DNA from: SIG350 sp964520895
GTDB taxonomy: Bacteria; Bacillota; Clostridia; TANB77; SIG350
Assembly (NCBI GenBank): GCA_964520895.1
Contig: CAZFOR010000006.1
Coordinates: 1-45,787 of the forward strand
Length of the DNA stretch: 45,787 nucleotides
Reading direction: 5' to 3'
The translations under genes and the position numbers were made by a program. The notes beneath the pieces are model-generated. The model did no database searches, was not told the DNA's origin, and saw only the letters and a list, made by a program, of their open reading frames with translations. Shown piece by piece: positions 1 through 8,163 of the stretch; the stretch's first letter is position 1; each line of letters starts with the position of its first letter.

Positions 1-1689
1 TTTTCTTGCGAATAAGTGGCTTATTCTTTGTATCATAATCGGACAAGTTTGGTCAATAAAATTAATTACTAATTTTGATTTAGATATATGTGTTAGTAGA
101 AATATCGTTATTAAGATGTAAATAACAATTAATATTCTTGTCTTTCTATATAGTATATTATTCCATATGTTTTTTACATAATAGTATATTATTAAAAATA
201 TACTTGTTATTATATATCTTGTTTTACCTGAAACAAATAACATATATATTGATAAATAATATATTAAAACCTCATACCACCTAAAAGGAAATACGGTTAT
301 ATATGATAATGGTAATTTAGAAAAATAGTCTGCAATAACTATTAATAAATTTATAATTATAGTATTTAAGAAAACTATAATATTTGAAATAGCAGGAATA
401 TCTGGTATTATTGAAAATATTGTACCTAGAAATAGGCATATGTTTGAAATAGGAACACAAATGATATTTGAAAAAACTGATAAAAGATTTATCTTATTAA
501 AAAATATTGATATTATTGGAATTAAAACAATTTGTACAGTAATTGTGATACTAAATATGTTTATTATTTTTCTATATTTAGTTTTATTCTTTTTATTTAA
601 ATTATATTGTAGTTTATAGTTAATACTTTTAGAAAATAACATAATACCAAATACTGCACTAAATGATAAAATCAAACTTGTATTAAATATATTAAACGGA
701 TTATATATTAATAACATTAACAGTATAATTAAAACTATGGTAAGTTTGTTAATCTTTTTATTAATACTACTATTTTTTAATATACACACACATGAAATTA
801 TATACATAATACCAGCTCTAATTATTGATACTCTAAAACCAGTTAATATTAAATAAAATATAACAAAAAAAATTAATATAATATTCTTTAACTTAAATTT
901 AATATTTAGCTTATATAACAAATAACTTATAACTGTAATCATAAAAGCTAAATGCGTTCCAGATACTGATAATATATGTGATAAACTAGAATTCGAAAAG
1001 ATTTGTTTTGTTTGATTTGTTAAATACTTATTATCACCAAGTAACAAGCTAATTAATATACTACTACATCTTTCATCATATTTGTTTAATATCTTATTTG
1101 TAACCTTTTCCTTATACTTATTTATACTGCCTAAAAATCCACTATCTTGTTTATGTATTGATATTTCATTAGTTAAATAACCTGTTGCATATATACCTTT
1201 TGAAAACAGATATCTTTTATTATTAAACCCTCCCGGGTTTCTACTACCAACTGGTAGTTCTAACTCCATATTTAGTGCTAATATATCACCATAATTATAT
1301 TGTTTTTTTGTATATAAATGTATTAACATATTTACTTTCATATTATCTATATCTTTTATTCTAAATGTATACATATGTAAATAATCTGTTTGTTTATTAT
1401 ATTCTAGTATTTCTCCAATATATATTGCTTGTTTATTATTAGCAAAGTTATTTAAACTGTTTTCAAATGTATTATTTCTGTATTTAACATATATAAAAGA
1501 TAAAATAGTAATTAATGAATATATTAATATTTTTTTATTTACCATATTATTCCTAGATTTTAATAAAAAATACATATTAATACAAATTATGCAAAACAAA
1601 AAAAATATGTTTAGTATTTTATTACTAAAACATATCTCATATATTATTATAATTAAATAGGTTATGAGCACATAAATTGTTTTCTTCAA
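1..1689 (-). CDS. comEC: ComEC/Rec2-type DNA uptake channel, 3' end missing
   Basis: The frame is open from a TTG at 1689 to the window edge (563 codons, C-terminus missing). An AGGAGG (1694-1699) lies 4 nt before the TTG. The N-terminus is hydrophobic, followed by the ComEC soluble N-terminal region and then the multi-helix Competence domain with the hallmark HILSVSGTHLAF (family: HLLAVSGLHV). ComEC is the inner-membrane channel that passes single-stranded DNA into the cell during transformation. It follows the SH3/NlpC gene by 17 bp and probably shares its transcript. The expected metallo-beta-lactamase start (FIDVGQGD) is not found: after FID the frame reads QTCPIMIQRISHLFARK to the edge, so the last ~50 bases may be foreign or misassembled. 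Family call firm; intactness unknown. Confidence 0.85.
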   Translation of the reverse strand, partial: MKKTIYVLITYLIIIIYEICFSNKILNIFFLFCIICINMYFLLKSRNNMVNKKILIYSLITILSFIYVKYRNNTFENSLNNFANNKQAIYIGEILEYNKQTDYLHMYTFRIKDIDNMKVNMLIHLYTKKQYNYGDILALNMELELPVGSRNPGGFNNKRYLFSKGIYATGYLTNEISIHKQDSGFLGSINKYKEKVTNKILNKYDERCSSILISLLLGDNKYLTNQTKQIFSNSSLSHILSVSGTHLAFMITVISYLLYKLNIKFKLKNIILIFFVIFYLILTGFRVSIIRAGIMYIISCVCILKNSSINKKINKLTIVLIILLMLLIYNPFNIFNTSLILSFSAVFGIMLFSKSINYKLQYNLNKKNKTKYRKIINIFSITITVQIVLIPIISIFFNKINLLSVFSNIICVPISNICLFLGTIFSIIPDIPAISNIIVFLNTIIINLLIVIADYFSKLPLSYITVFPFRWYEVLIYYLSIYMLFVSGKTRYIITSIFLIIYYYVKNIWNNILYRKTRILIVIYILITIFLLTHISKSKLVINFIDQTCPIMIQRISHLFARK

Positions 1690-1706
1690 ATATCCTCCTA
1701 ATTATC

Positions 1707-2852
1707 TTATATAACTCTTTTTGCAAATAAATAGTTTGTATTATAATAACCTGAGTTTACAGTATCTATTACAACACCTCTTTTAGTATTTGCTGCATGA
1801 ACAAAATTACCATTTTCTAAATAAATACCAACATGCGCAACTGTTTTACCACCATAATTTCCAAAGAAAATCAAATCACCTTTTTGTAAATCAGATTTTT
1901 CAACATATTCACCTGTTTTAGATTGAGAACCTGCACCTCTTGGTAATCCACTTACAGAGCTTTTGTATATATAATATACTAACCCTGAACAGTCAAACCC
2001 ACTAGGTGATGCTCCACCATATACATATTTATATCCAACATATCCTCTTGCTTTTTCTGCTAAACTTGCTGCAAGTGTTAAAGATGAATCTGATCTAACA
2101 TAATCACCTCTTGATGTTGTAGTAGATTTATCAACAGCATATTGTGAACTTATATATCCATAATCATTGTTAAACTTAATTTTATACCAACCATTTTCTT
2201 CACCAACAACAGTTGCTGCATTACCATAATTTAATTTTCCAAGTACACCTGAACTAGTTGATGCACTCTTTCTTACATTTAAAACAGATGCATTTATTAA
2301 AACTGTTTTTTCACTTGTAGTTTGGTCTGGTTTAGTATTTGTAGTATCAGTTTGATTATTATCTGAAACAGATGTTAGATATTTGTTATTAACCCAACCT
2401 GTAATACTATCTGTTTTAATATTGTCCCACTCACCATTTGTTTCGACAATTTCAACTTTTGTATTTTTATTTATTGTACCTATTTTAGATGAAGATGTAC
2501 TATTACTTTTTCTTACATTTAAAATATCAGTGTTTACCACTTTATATGTCTTTTGTGTATTTGTATTTTGGTTTTCATTAGTGTTGTTTTCTTCTGTTAT
2601 ATTAACATATCCTTTTGATACCCATCCTGTTATACCATCTTTTGAAATTTTAACCCAATTATCTTTTTCTTCTAAAACATCATACTTTTGATTTTTAGTA
2701 ACTCTTGCTAATATTTTAGATGATGTACTTGCATCTTGCCTTACATTTAACACACTAGTAGTTATTATTGCCTCTTTTGCAAATACTGAGCTTAATAATA
2801 TAACATACATAGATATTATCATACACATTAATATTTTTGTATTTTTCAACAT
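1707..2852 (-). CDS. Secreted cell-wall hydrolase with three SH3 domains and an NlpC/P60 domain
   Basis: 381 aa. A signal peptide (residues ~1-25, ending SSVFA) is followed by three bacterial SH3 repeats (about 28-85, 105-160, 184-240), each containing SVLNVR or ILNVR and a GWV/GYI motif, joined by Asn/Thr-rich linkers. The C-terminal NlpC/P60 domain (~262-381) has the catalytic Cys288 (GFDCSG), His340 (AHVGIYL) and His352 (FVHAAN). Such proteins are exported cysteine peptidases that cut peptidoglycan stem peptides, with the SH3 domains binding the wall. The start has a GGAGG 8 nt upstream and a good promoter behind it. The substrate bond (gamma-D-Glu-mDAP or other) cannot be told from sequence. 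comEC follows closely. Confidence 0.93.
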   Translation of the reverse strand: MLKNTKILMCMIISMYVILLSSVFAKEAIITTSVLNVRQDASTSSKILARVTKNQKYDVLEEKDNWVKISKDGITGWVSKGYVNITEENNTNENQNTNTQKTYKVVNTDILNVRKSNSTSSSKIGTINKNTKVEIVETNGEWDNIKTDSITGWVNNKYLTSVSDNNQTDTTNTKPDQTTSEKTVLINASVLNVRKSASTSSGVLGKLNYGNAATVVGEENGWYKIKFNNDYGYISSQYAVDKSTTTSRGDYVRSDSSLTLAASLAEKARGYVGYKYVYGGASPSGFDCSGLVYYIYKSSVSGLPRGAGSQSKTGEYVEKSDLQKGDLIFFGNYGGKTVAHVGIYLENGNFVHAANTKRGVVIDTVNSGYYNTNYLFAKRVI

Positions 2853-2881
2853 ATTTTACCTCCATTTATTAGTACATTGCT

Positions 2882-2910
2882 ATTATATTTAATATTTCTT
2901 AAAATGTCAC
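2882..2910 (-). promoter_or_regulatory. SigA-type promoter for the NlpC/P60 gene
   Basis: On the minus strand GTGACA (2910-2905) and TATAAT (2887-2882) are separated by exactly 17 bases, 30 bp upstream of the ATG at 2852. A match to the vegetative consensus by inspection only. Confidence 0.6.
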
Positions 2911-3001
2911 TACTCAAATTATTCCAATTTTGCTAAATATTTACTAAAAATACTTTTTTATGTTCTTTTTTCGACATAATACTAAATCTTATTTCTAAAT
3001 A

Positions 3002-3439
3002 CTAAATTAGAAGTGCATATACAATACCTAAAACTGCACCTACAAAAACTTCAAAAGGAGTATGTCCTAAAAGTTCTATTAATTTTCCTTGTACTTCAAT
3101 ATCACTCATATTCTTAGAATTAATTATTTGATTTAAAATTCTGGCTTGTTTACCTGCTGCTCTTCTTATTCCACTTGCATCATACATTGTAACTAATGCA
3201 AATATTAATGATAATGCAAATATTGGTGACCCAAACCCTTCTGATTTTCCAATTAATGTAGTTAGTGATGTAACTACTGCTGAATGTGAACTTGGCATTC
3301 CACCTGCACCTAATAATCTTTTTAAATCAACCTTTTTTGTTTTAATTAAATTGAATAAAAACTTCCATAATTGTATAAAAACCCATATAGAAACAGGTAC
3401 AAAAATGTACTTACTTGTTATAAAGTCATTAAATGTCAT
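3002..3439 (-). CDS. Divergent PAP2 family membrane protein (DUF212)
   Basis: 145 aa, typical length for DUF212/YuiD proteins. Hydrophobic segments near 10-30, 55-64, 73-88 and 128-145 surround the family motifs GGMPSSHSA (46-54), YDASGIRRAAGKQA (86-99) and LGHTPFEVFVGA (124-135). These resemble the phosphatase motifs of type 2 phosphatidic acid phosphatases, so a lipid-phosphate phosphatase role is plausible but not demonstrated for this family as far as I know. AAGGAG precedes the ATG. It follows xseB by 33 bp and may be the tail of the nusB-xseA-xseB transcript. Confidence 0.88.
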   Translation of the reverse strand: MTFNDFITSKYIFVPVSIWVFIQLWKFLFNLIKTKKVDLKRLLGAGGMPSSHSAVVTSLTTLIGKSEGFGSPIFALSLIFALVTMYDASGIRRAAGKQARILNQIINSKNMSDIEVQGKLIELLGHTPFEVFVGAVLGIVYALLI

Positions 3440-3472
3440 CTTTTTCTCCTTAATTTAAATATATATTATACT

Positions 3473-3703
3473 TTATGCTTCAAACTCTTCTTCTAAAACT
3501 GTGTTATCAGAATTTTCAACTAAAAGTGTTATACTTTTTTGTGCTTCATCAAGTTTTTTATTACAGATATTTGATAGTTCAACACCTTTTTTAAATTTTT
3601 CCATTGATTCATCTAGTGATAATTCTCCACCTTCAAGCTCTTTTATAATTACCTCTAAATCAGTAATTGCTTGTTCAAAATTCTCTTCATTATTTTCTTT
3701 CAT
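3473..3703 (-). CDS. xseB: Exodeoxyribonuclease VII small subunit
   Basis: 76 aa, the normal size of XseB. The core FEQAITDLEVIIKELEGGELSLDESMEKFKKGVELS (residues 9-43, given here only for its conserved pieces FEQAI, LE..I..LE and LSLDE) is a two-helix hairpin that packs on the C-terminal coiled coil of XseA. Exonuclease VII degrades single-stranded DNA into oligonucleotides in repair. The gene starts 11 bp after xseA with its own AAGGAG, so it is co-translated with the large subunit. No anomaly seen. Confidence 0.95.
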   Translation of the reverse strand: MKENNEENFEQAITDLEVIIKELEGGELSLDESMEKFKKGVELSNICNKKLDEAQKSITLLVENSDNTVLEEEFEA

Positions 3704-3714
3704 ACCATTTCTCC

Positions 3715-4908
3715 TTAATCTAAGATTTGTGCATTTCTACTGCCATCTTTAAATATAATTTTTATTTTATCATCTTTTTTTATTTTATCAGATGAACGCA
3801 CAATATTATTTTTTTCATCTTGTACCATTGTATATCCTCTTTCTAATGTTTTAAGAGGACTTATTGAATCTAATGTAGAAACTAATTTTATGTATCTATT
3901 TTTTTCTACATTATACTTATTTGTCATTAAATGTTCAAGTTTTTTTACATCATTATCTAATATTTGATAACTATTTTGTAATAGACTAACTGGATTTGTA
4001 AATACATTTGATTTAATACATTTATCATATCTGTTTCTAATATTCTCTAATTTTCTATTTAATGATATTTTTAAACTATTTCTATAATTTTGTAGTTTCC
4101 ATTTAGCCTCATTTATATCTAATACTGCAATTTCAGCAGCAGCAGATGGTGTTGGTGCTCTTAAATCTGATACAAAATCTGAAATAGTAAAATCAGTTTC
4201 ATGACCAACAGCCGAAATTATTGGTATTTTTGATTCAAATATTTGTCTTGCAACAACTTCTTCATTAAATGGCCATAAGTCTTCTAAACTACCTCCACCT
4301 CTTGCAATTATTATTACATCAACATTATTTAACTGATTAAATTTTTTAATAGCATCTGCAATTTTATCACCTGCACCAGCTCCCTGTACAGCAGATGGAA
4401 TAATTTTAAGATGTACATTTGGATTTCTTCTAGTTGATACATTAATTATATCTTTTATTACAGACCCTGTTTTAGATGTTATAACACCTATATTATTTGA
4501 ATATAGTGGTATTTTCTTTTTATGTTTTACATCAAATAACCCTTCATGTTCTAATTTATTTTTTAGTTCTTCATATGAAGCATATAATGCTCCCATACCA
4601 TCTAACATCATATCTTTACAATATATCTGATAAGCTCCATCTCTTTCAAATACTGATACTGTTCCAAATATTACAACACTCATACCATCTTTTGGAACAA
4701 ATTTTAGATTTCCAGTATATGTTTTAAACATAATACCTTTAATTAATGAATTCTCATCTTTTAAAGTAAAATACATATGACCTGTATAATGGTTTTTAAA
4801 ATTAGATAATTCACCTTTAACTAACACATTTTGAAGTGCTTCATCACAGGTGAATTTGTCTTTTATATATTTATTTAATGCAGTTACTGTCATTGGATTT
4901 GGTTGCAT
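3715..4908 (-). CDS. xseA: Exodeoxyribonuclease VII large subunit
   Basis: 397 aa, family length. An N-terminal OB-fold (about 1-100, with GELSNFKNHYTGHMYFTLKD) binds single-stranded DNA. The nuclease domain holds IGVITSKTGSVIKDI and the signature IIARGGGSLEDLWPFNEE, followed by GHETDFTISD. The C-terminal third is a long coiled coil that takes XseB subunits, ending with LERGYTMV. The start ATG lies one base after the nusB stop, and the Shine-Dalgarno AGAGGT is inside the end of nusB, so translation is coupled. Confidence 0.97.
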   Translation of the reverse strand: MQPNPMTVTALNKYIKDKFTCDEALQNVLVKGELSNFKNHYTGHMYFTLKDENSLIKGIMFKTYTGNLKFVPKDGMSVVIFGTVSVFERDGAYQIYCKDMMLDGMGALYASYEELKNKLEHEGLFDVKHKKKIPLYSNNIGVITSKTGSVIKDIINVSTRRNPNVHLKIIPSAVQGAGAGDKIADAIKKFNQLNNVDVIIIARGGGSLEDLWPFNEEVVARQIFESKIPIISAVGHETDFTISDFVSDLRAPTPSAAAEIAVLDINEAKWKLQNYRNSLKISLNRKLENIRNRYDKCIKSNVFTNPVSLLQNSYQILDNDVKKLEHLMTNKYNVEKNRYIKLVSTLDSISPLKTLERGYTMVQDEKNNIVRSSDKIKKDDKIKIIFKDGSRNAQILD

Positions 4909-4909
4909 C

Positions 4910-5329
4910 TTATACCTCTTTATTTTCTTCTAAAACTTTTGCTAAAATACCATTTACAAATGATTTATCATTTAACTCTCCATATAGTTCAATAAATTCA
5001 AGCGCCTCATTTATAGCAACTTTTGGTGGTATTTCACCTTTTAAATAAACAAGCTCAAATATAGCTATTTTCAAAATAGCTATATTTAATTTTGATATTC
5101 TAGTTAAATTCCAATTATCTTTTAAATTTTTTGTTATATTTAATTCAATATCTTTAACATTTTCATTTATACCATTAGTTACTTTTAAAACATAATCCTT
5201 TGCATCTTTATCAATACCTTCATTTTCCTCTAATGTTCTATTTAATATTTCATCAAAACTATCTTTTTGAAATTCATTTTGATAAATTATCTTTAATGCT
5301 AAATCTCTTGCTTCTTTTCTACTCATCAT
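4910..5329 (-). CDS. nusB: Transcription antitermination factor NusB
   Basis: 139 aa all-helical NusB/RsmB domain. Conserved points are SRKEARDLALKIIYQNEF at the N-terminus, LTRISKLNIAILKIAIFEL, and IPPKVAINEALEFIELYG followed by KSFVNGILAKV near the C-terminus. With NusE (S10) it binds boxA RNA and supports antitermination on rRNA operons. AAGGAG precedes two tandem ATGs; the second (5326) has the better spacing. The usual asp23-nusB-xse neighbourhood of Clostridia is present. An odd detail is a perfect 15-bp inverted repeat inside the gene at 5057-5087. Confidence 0.95.
   Translation of the reverse strand: MMSRKEARDLALKIIYQNEFQKDSFDEILNRTLEENEGIDKDAKDYVLKVTNGINENVKDIELNITKNLKDNWNLTRISKLNIAILKIAIFELVYLKGEIPPKVAINEALEFIELYGELNDKSFVNGILAKVLEENKEV
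5057..5087. repeat. Perfect inverted repeat inside nusB
   Basis: Arms AAATATAGCTATTTT (5057-5071) and AAAATAGCTATATTT (5073-5087) are exact reverse complements around a single C. The stretch encodes the hydrophobic AILKIAIFEL part of NusB, so the repetition IAxxKIA in the protein may by itself create the symmetry. Confidence 0.8.
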
Positions 5330-5344
5330 TTACTCCTTAATATC

Positions 5345-5554
5345 TTAAAATTTGTCTATAAATTGTTTTATTTTTTCTTTAATATCACCTTTATTTTTTT
5401 CAATTGTATTTCCTACTACCATACCTAAAAATATCAAAAAAGCAAGTGTTACTAATTTCATTAATCCAAACAAATATATTAATAATCCAACTATACCACC
5501 AATTATTATACCTTTGTTGTTTGAAATAATTTCGAATATTTTATTATCTTTCAT
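5345..5554 (-). CDS. DUF2273 small membrane protein
   Basis: 69 aa with two adjacent membrane helices (about 14-31 and 33-48; IIIGGIVGLLIYLFGLMKL then TLAFLIFLGMVVG), followed by a charged tail. This matches the DUF2273 family, small membrane proteins regularly encoded between amaP/asp23 and nusB in Firmicutes. No biochemical role is established to my knowledge; the context suggests it belongs to the Asp23-AmaP membrane-associated assembly. AAAGGAGG precedes the ATG, and the gap to amaP is 3 bp. Confidence 0.85.
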   Translation of the reverse strand: MKDNKIFEIISNNKGIIIGGIVGLLIYLFGLMKLVTLAFLIFLGMVVGNTIEKNKGDIKEKIKQFIDKF

Positions 5555-5557
5555 AAA

Positions 5558-6097
5558 TTATTCCTCCTTTGCCTTTTTTATATCTTTTACTTTAACATTT
5601 ACCTTTAATACAGTTGCACTTGTTTGTCTTTCAATTCTTTCTTTTACTTTTCCTTGTAGTTCTGTTACTAATTCAGTAATATTAATTTCTGGTAATACTG
5701 TTACACAAACATTTACAACAATTCCTTCTTTTTTAGATTGCATTTTTGCTACTATATCACTTACTGCAACATAATTTGAAATTGTTATTTTTGCAATATT
5801 TTCAATTGTTTCTGGCATTATTTCAACTGTTCCATTTTCTCCTTCTATTTTAATAGGGTCTTTAACTGTATCTGAACAGAAAAATGAACCTAAAACTACT
5901 TTTAATGATAATAGTAAACTTACTATAGCAATACCTAAAAATACTGTTTTATTTGGTTCTTGATTTATTATAAAATCTCCAACAAACATTACAAATGCTG
6001 AATCAAAGTAATTAAAATATACTCCAATATATATTGCTGATATTACTAACATAACTACTGAAAAAATAGCTAATGCTATTTTATCTAATACTTTCAT
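5558..6097 (-). CDS. amaP: Alkaline shock membrane anchor protein AmaP
   Basis: 179 aa. Two N-terminal transmembrane helices (about 7-27 and 52-73, VFLGIAIVSLLLSLKVVLG) are followed by an Asp23-like cytoplasmic domain (about 85-170: GTVEIMPETIENIAKI, VNVCVTVLPEINITELV). In Staphylococcus AmaP tethers Asp23 to the membrane. Here it stands 22 bp after asp23 and 3 bp before the DUF2273 gene, the same arrangement. Strong AAAGGAGG before the ATG. Confidence 0.92.
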   Translation of the reverse strand: MKVLDKIALAIFSVVMLVISAIYIGVYFNYFDSAFVMFVGDFIINQEPNKTVFLGIAIVSLLLSLKVVLGSFFCSDTVKDPIKIEGENGTVEIMPETIENIAKITISNYVAVSDIVAKMQSKKEGIVVNVCVTVLPEINITELVTELQGKVKERIERQTSATVLKVNVKVKDIKKAKEE

Positions 6098-6119
6098 AAC
6101 CTTTCCTCCTTTGAATAGA

Positions 6120-6542
6120 TTATTGCTCTACAACCTCTTCTGGTAACTCTAATACACCTTTTTCTACTTTAACACCTTGTACATGTATATTTACTTTAAC
6201 TACTGATAATCCTGTCATATCCTCAACAGCTTGTTTTACTTTATTTTGTATTTCCCATGCAACATCTGGTATTCTTACACCATATTCAACTATAATGTAT
6301 ATTTCAATTGAAGTTTCTTTTTCTCCTACATCTACTTTAATACCTTTTGAGAAATTCTTTTTACCTAGTATTTCTGATATTCCTCCAACTAGTCCTCCAC
6401 TCATACCTGCTACACCTTTAACTTCTGATGCTGCAATACCAGCTATTACTGATACTACTTCATCTGAAATATTAATGCCATTTACCTGTGTTTCATTTAC
6501 TTGCTCACTTACAATTAACTCATTTCCTTGATTCTCATCCAT
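6120..6542 (-). CDS. Asp23/Gls24 family envelope stress protein
   Basis: 140 aa from the ATG at 6542. A TTG 18 bp upstream is also in frame, but the Shine-Dalgarno AAAGGAG lies inside its second and third codons, so the ATG is the real start. The Asp23 domain is clear: INISDEVVSVIAGIAASEVKGVAGM, then IEIYIIVEYGVRIPDVAWEIQNKV and VVKVNIHVQGV. Members form cytoplasmic assemblies at the membrane and are linked to cell-wall stress. First gene of the asp23-amaP-DUF2273-nusB-xseA-xseB run. Confidence 0.92.
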   Translation of the reverse strand: MDENQGNELIVSEQVNETQVNGINISDEVVSVIAGIAASEVKGVAGMSGGLVGGISEILGKKNFSKGIKVDVGEKETSIEIYIIVEYGVRIPDVAWEIQNKVKQAVEDMTGLSVVKVNIHVQGVKVEKGVLELPEEVVEQ

Positions 6543-6561
6543 TTTAATATCTCCTTTCAAT

Positions 6562-6702
6562 TTAAAATTTTATAACATAATCTCTTCAAAATAATTTTAC
6601 CATTTGTTCTTGTGTTAACCATACTGTTTCATCTTTCATATTTACTTACAGTTTTACACTTTGATTTTCAAAAATAATAATTTCATTTTTATTTTCTATA
6701 CT
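6562..6702 (-). pseudogene. Decayed fragment resembling the N-terminus of a RhuM-type protein
   Basis: The intergenic stretch upstream of asp23, read on the minus strand in one frame, gives IENKNEIIIFENQSVKL, a TAA, then VNMKDETVWLTQEQMVKLF, a TGA, then RDYVIKF and a TAA. EIIIFE...V.L.V...DETVWLTQEQMxxLFGRDxxVI is the standard N-terminal DNA-binding part of RhuM/virulence-associated proteins. The two internal stops fall where a single base change would restore the expected residues (TAA for a codon such as GAA, TGA for GGA). No open frame is left, so this is a relic. Identification rests on motif recall. Confidence 0.6.
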
Positions 6703-6721
6703 TTTATCCTGCTTTTATAAC

Positions 6722-7173
6722 CTAATTAATTTTACTTCCACCCCATTCAACAACTGTATATCCTGTTCTTTGTGGTGTTATTAACTCTTGCTCATTAACT
6801 TGTATTTCTTTTTCTAGTGGTTTAAATAACATTAATACTCGTATTAGACTATCTGGTTTTGGCTCTATTTCTAATGGCATGTATTCATTTATTTTTTCTA
6901 TACTTTCAAATCTTATATAATTATATTTGTTATTTTCCATTTGCGGTAACCAATATATTATAAACTCATTTGCTTCTCTTTCATTTAATCCTAATATCTC
7001 TAACTTTTCTTCTAAAAATGATATTGTATCTTGTCCTTTTACTACAAACCCTTCATTCATATCTTGGCTAGTATTATAGTTTTTGCCTTCCCAATATAGA
7101 GCATATAGGCTTCTTCCTGTTTTCTTATCTATTAAATCTCCATTTGGTTTTGCCTCTACTTCCCATGATGTTT
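6722..7173 (-). CDS. C-terminal part of an uncharacterised conserved protein, cut by the assembly gap
   Basis: 150 codons open into the N run. The part begins TSWEVEAKPNGDLIDKKTG, then SLYALYWEGK, GFVVKGQDTISFLEEKLEIL, FIIYWLPQMENNKYNYIRF and ends QRTGYTVVEWGGSKIN. I recall this C-terminal domain (AKPxGxLIDKxTGR.Y..LYWEG, YWLPxMExNKYN, TVVEWGG) from uncharacterised secreted or membrane-anchored proteins of gut Clostridia, but can name no family or function. The internal ATG at 7060 is not a likely start because the conserved domain begins before it. Codons 5' of it continue at 7274-7371 across the gap. Confidence 0.6.
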
Positions 7174-7273
7174 NNNNNNNNNNNNNNNNNNNNNNNNNNN
7201 NNNNNNNNNNNNNNNNNNNNNNNNNNNNNNNNNNNNNNNNNNNNNNNNNNNNNNNNNNNNNNNNNNNNNNNNN
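7174..7273. other. Assembly gap of 100 N
   Basis: Exactly 100 unknown bases, the conventional length for a scaffold gap of unknown size. The distance and reading frame across it carry no information, and one gene is split by it. Confidence 0.99.
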
Positions 7274-7371
7274 ATTTTCTTTACTTTTTTATGTTTTTTA
7301 TTTTCTACTTTTTCTTCAATATTCTCTTCTATTTTAACTTCTTCTTTGTTTTCTTTATTCTCCAAATCCAT
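7274..7371 (-). CDS. N-terminal part of the gap-split protein
   Basis: Encodes a highly charged Glu/Lys-rich N-terminus (MDLENKENKEEVKIEE, later ENKKHKKVKK) running into the gap. Such a tail ending in KKHKKVKK is a usual cytoplasmic lead into a membrane helix, which would lie in the missing bases. GAGAGGAGG abuts the ATG at 7371 directly, which is too close; a TTG two codons later (7365) has a 6-base spacer and is the more likely start. That both halves belong to one gene is inferred from strand and position. Confidence 0.5.
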
Positions 7372-7445
7372 CCTCCTCTCATATATGATAGATTATATCA
7401 AACATACCAATTAATTACAACATAAATAATATAAATTTTTTCGAA

Positions 7446-8090
7446 TTATTTTTCCTTGATTTTATCTAAATAATATTTACAATATTTATTCAAATTACAT
7501 ATGTCACATTTAGGTAATCTCGAATCACAAACCTCTCTTCCATGTGTTACAAATACCAAATTCAAATTCTTCCAATACTTTTTATCAGCTAATTTCAAAA
7601 CATCTTGCTCTATTTTTGATGGATCATCATTTTTAGATAATCCAAGTCTTTTACAAATTCTTTTAGCATGTGTATCTATTGCAACACCTACTGGTTTGTT
7701 AAAACTATCTGATAAAATACAATTAGCACTTTTTCTTCCTATGCCTGCTAGTTTTTGTAAATCATCTATATTATCTGGCACGATTCCATTAAATTCATTT
7801 ATTAATTGATTACTAGCTTTTATTATATTTTTTGCTTTATTTCTATAAAATCCACATGAATGTATCATTTGTTCTAAGTCTTCTTGTTTCATATTAGCAA
7901 AATGCTCAGGTTTGTTATATTTAATAAATATATCTTTTGTAACTTCATTTACCCTTTTATCAGTACACTGTGCAGCTAATATTAAACATACCATTAATTC
8001 AAATGGTGAATTAAAATTTAAAGTTACATCAACAGTTGGATACATATCTACTAGCTCTTTAATTATTAAGTCAGCTTCTTTTTTATTCAT
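7446..8090 (-). CDS. nth: Endonuclease III
   Basis: 214 aa from the ATG at 8090; the in-frame GTG nine bases upstream overlaps the Shine-Dalgarno AAAGGG and is rejected. The helix-hairpin-helix LQKLAGIGRKSAN carries the catalytic Lys (~120), VAIDTHAKRI the catalytic Asp (~139), and CX6CX2CX5C at ~188-204 the [4Fe-4S] cluster. It is a bifunctional DNA glycosylase/AP lyase that removes oxidised pyrimidines in base excision repair. Complete and of normal length. Confidence 0.97.
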   Translation of the reverse strand: MNKKEADLIIKELVDMYPTVDVTLNFNSPFELMVCLILAAQCTDKRVNEVTKDIFIKYNKPEHFANMKQEDLEQMIHSCGFYRNKAKNIIKASNQLINEFNGIVPDNIDDLQKLAGIGRKSANCILSDSFNKPVGVAIDTHAKRICKRLGLSKNDDPSKIEQDVLKLADKKYWKNLNLVFVTHGREVCDSRLPKCDICNLNKYCKYYLDKIKEK

Positions 8091-8163
8091 ATTAGTCACC
8101 CTTTCAATATTATATTAATATAATATACCAAAAGAAAGAATTTGTAAATGATAGGTGATAAAA

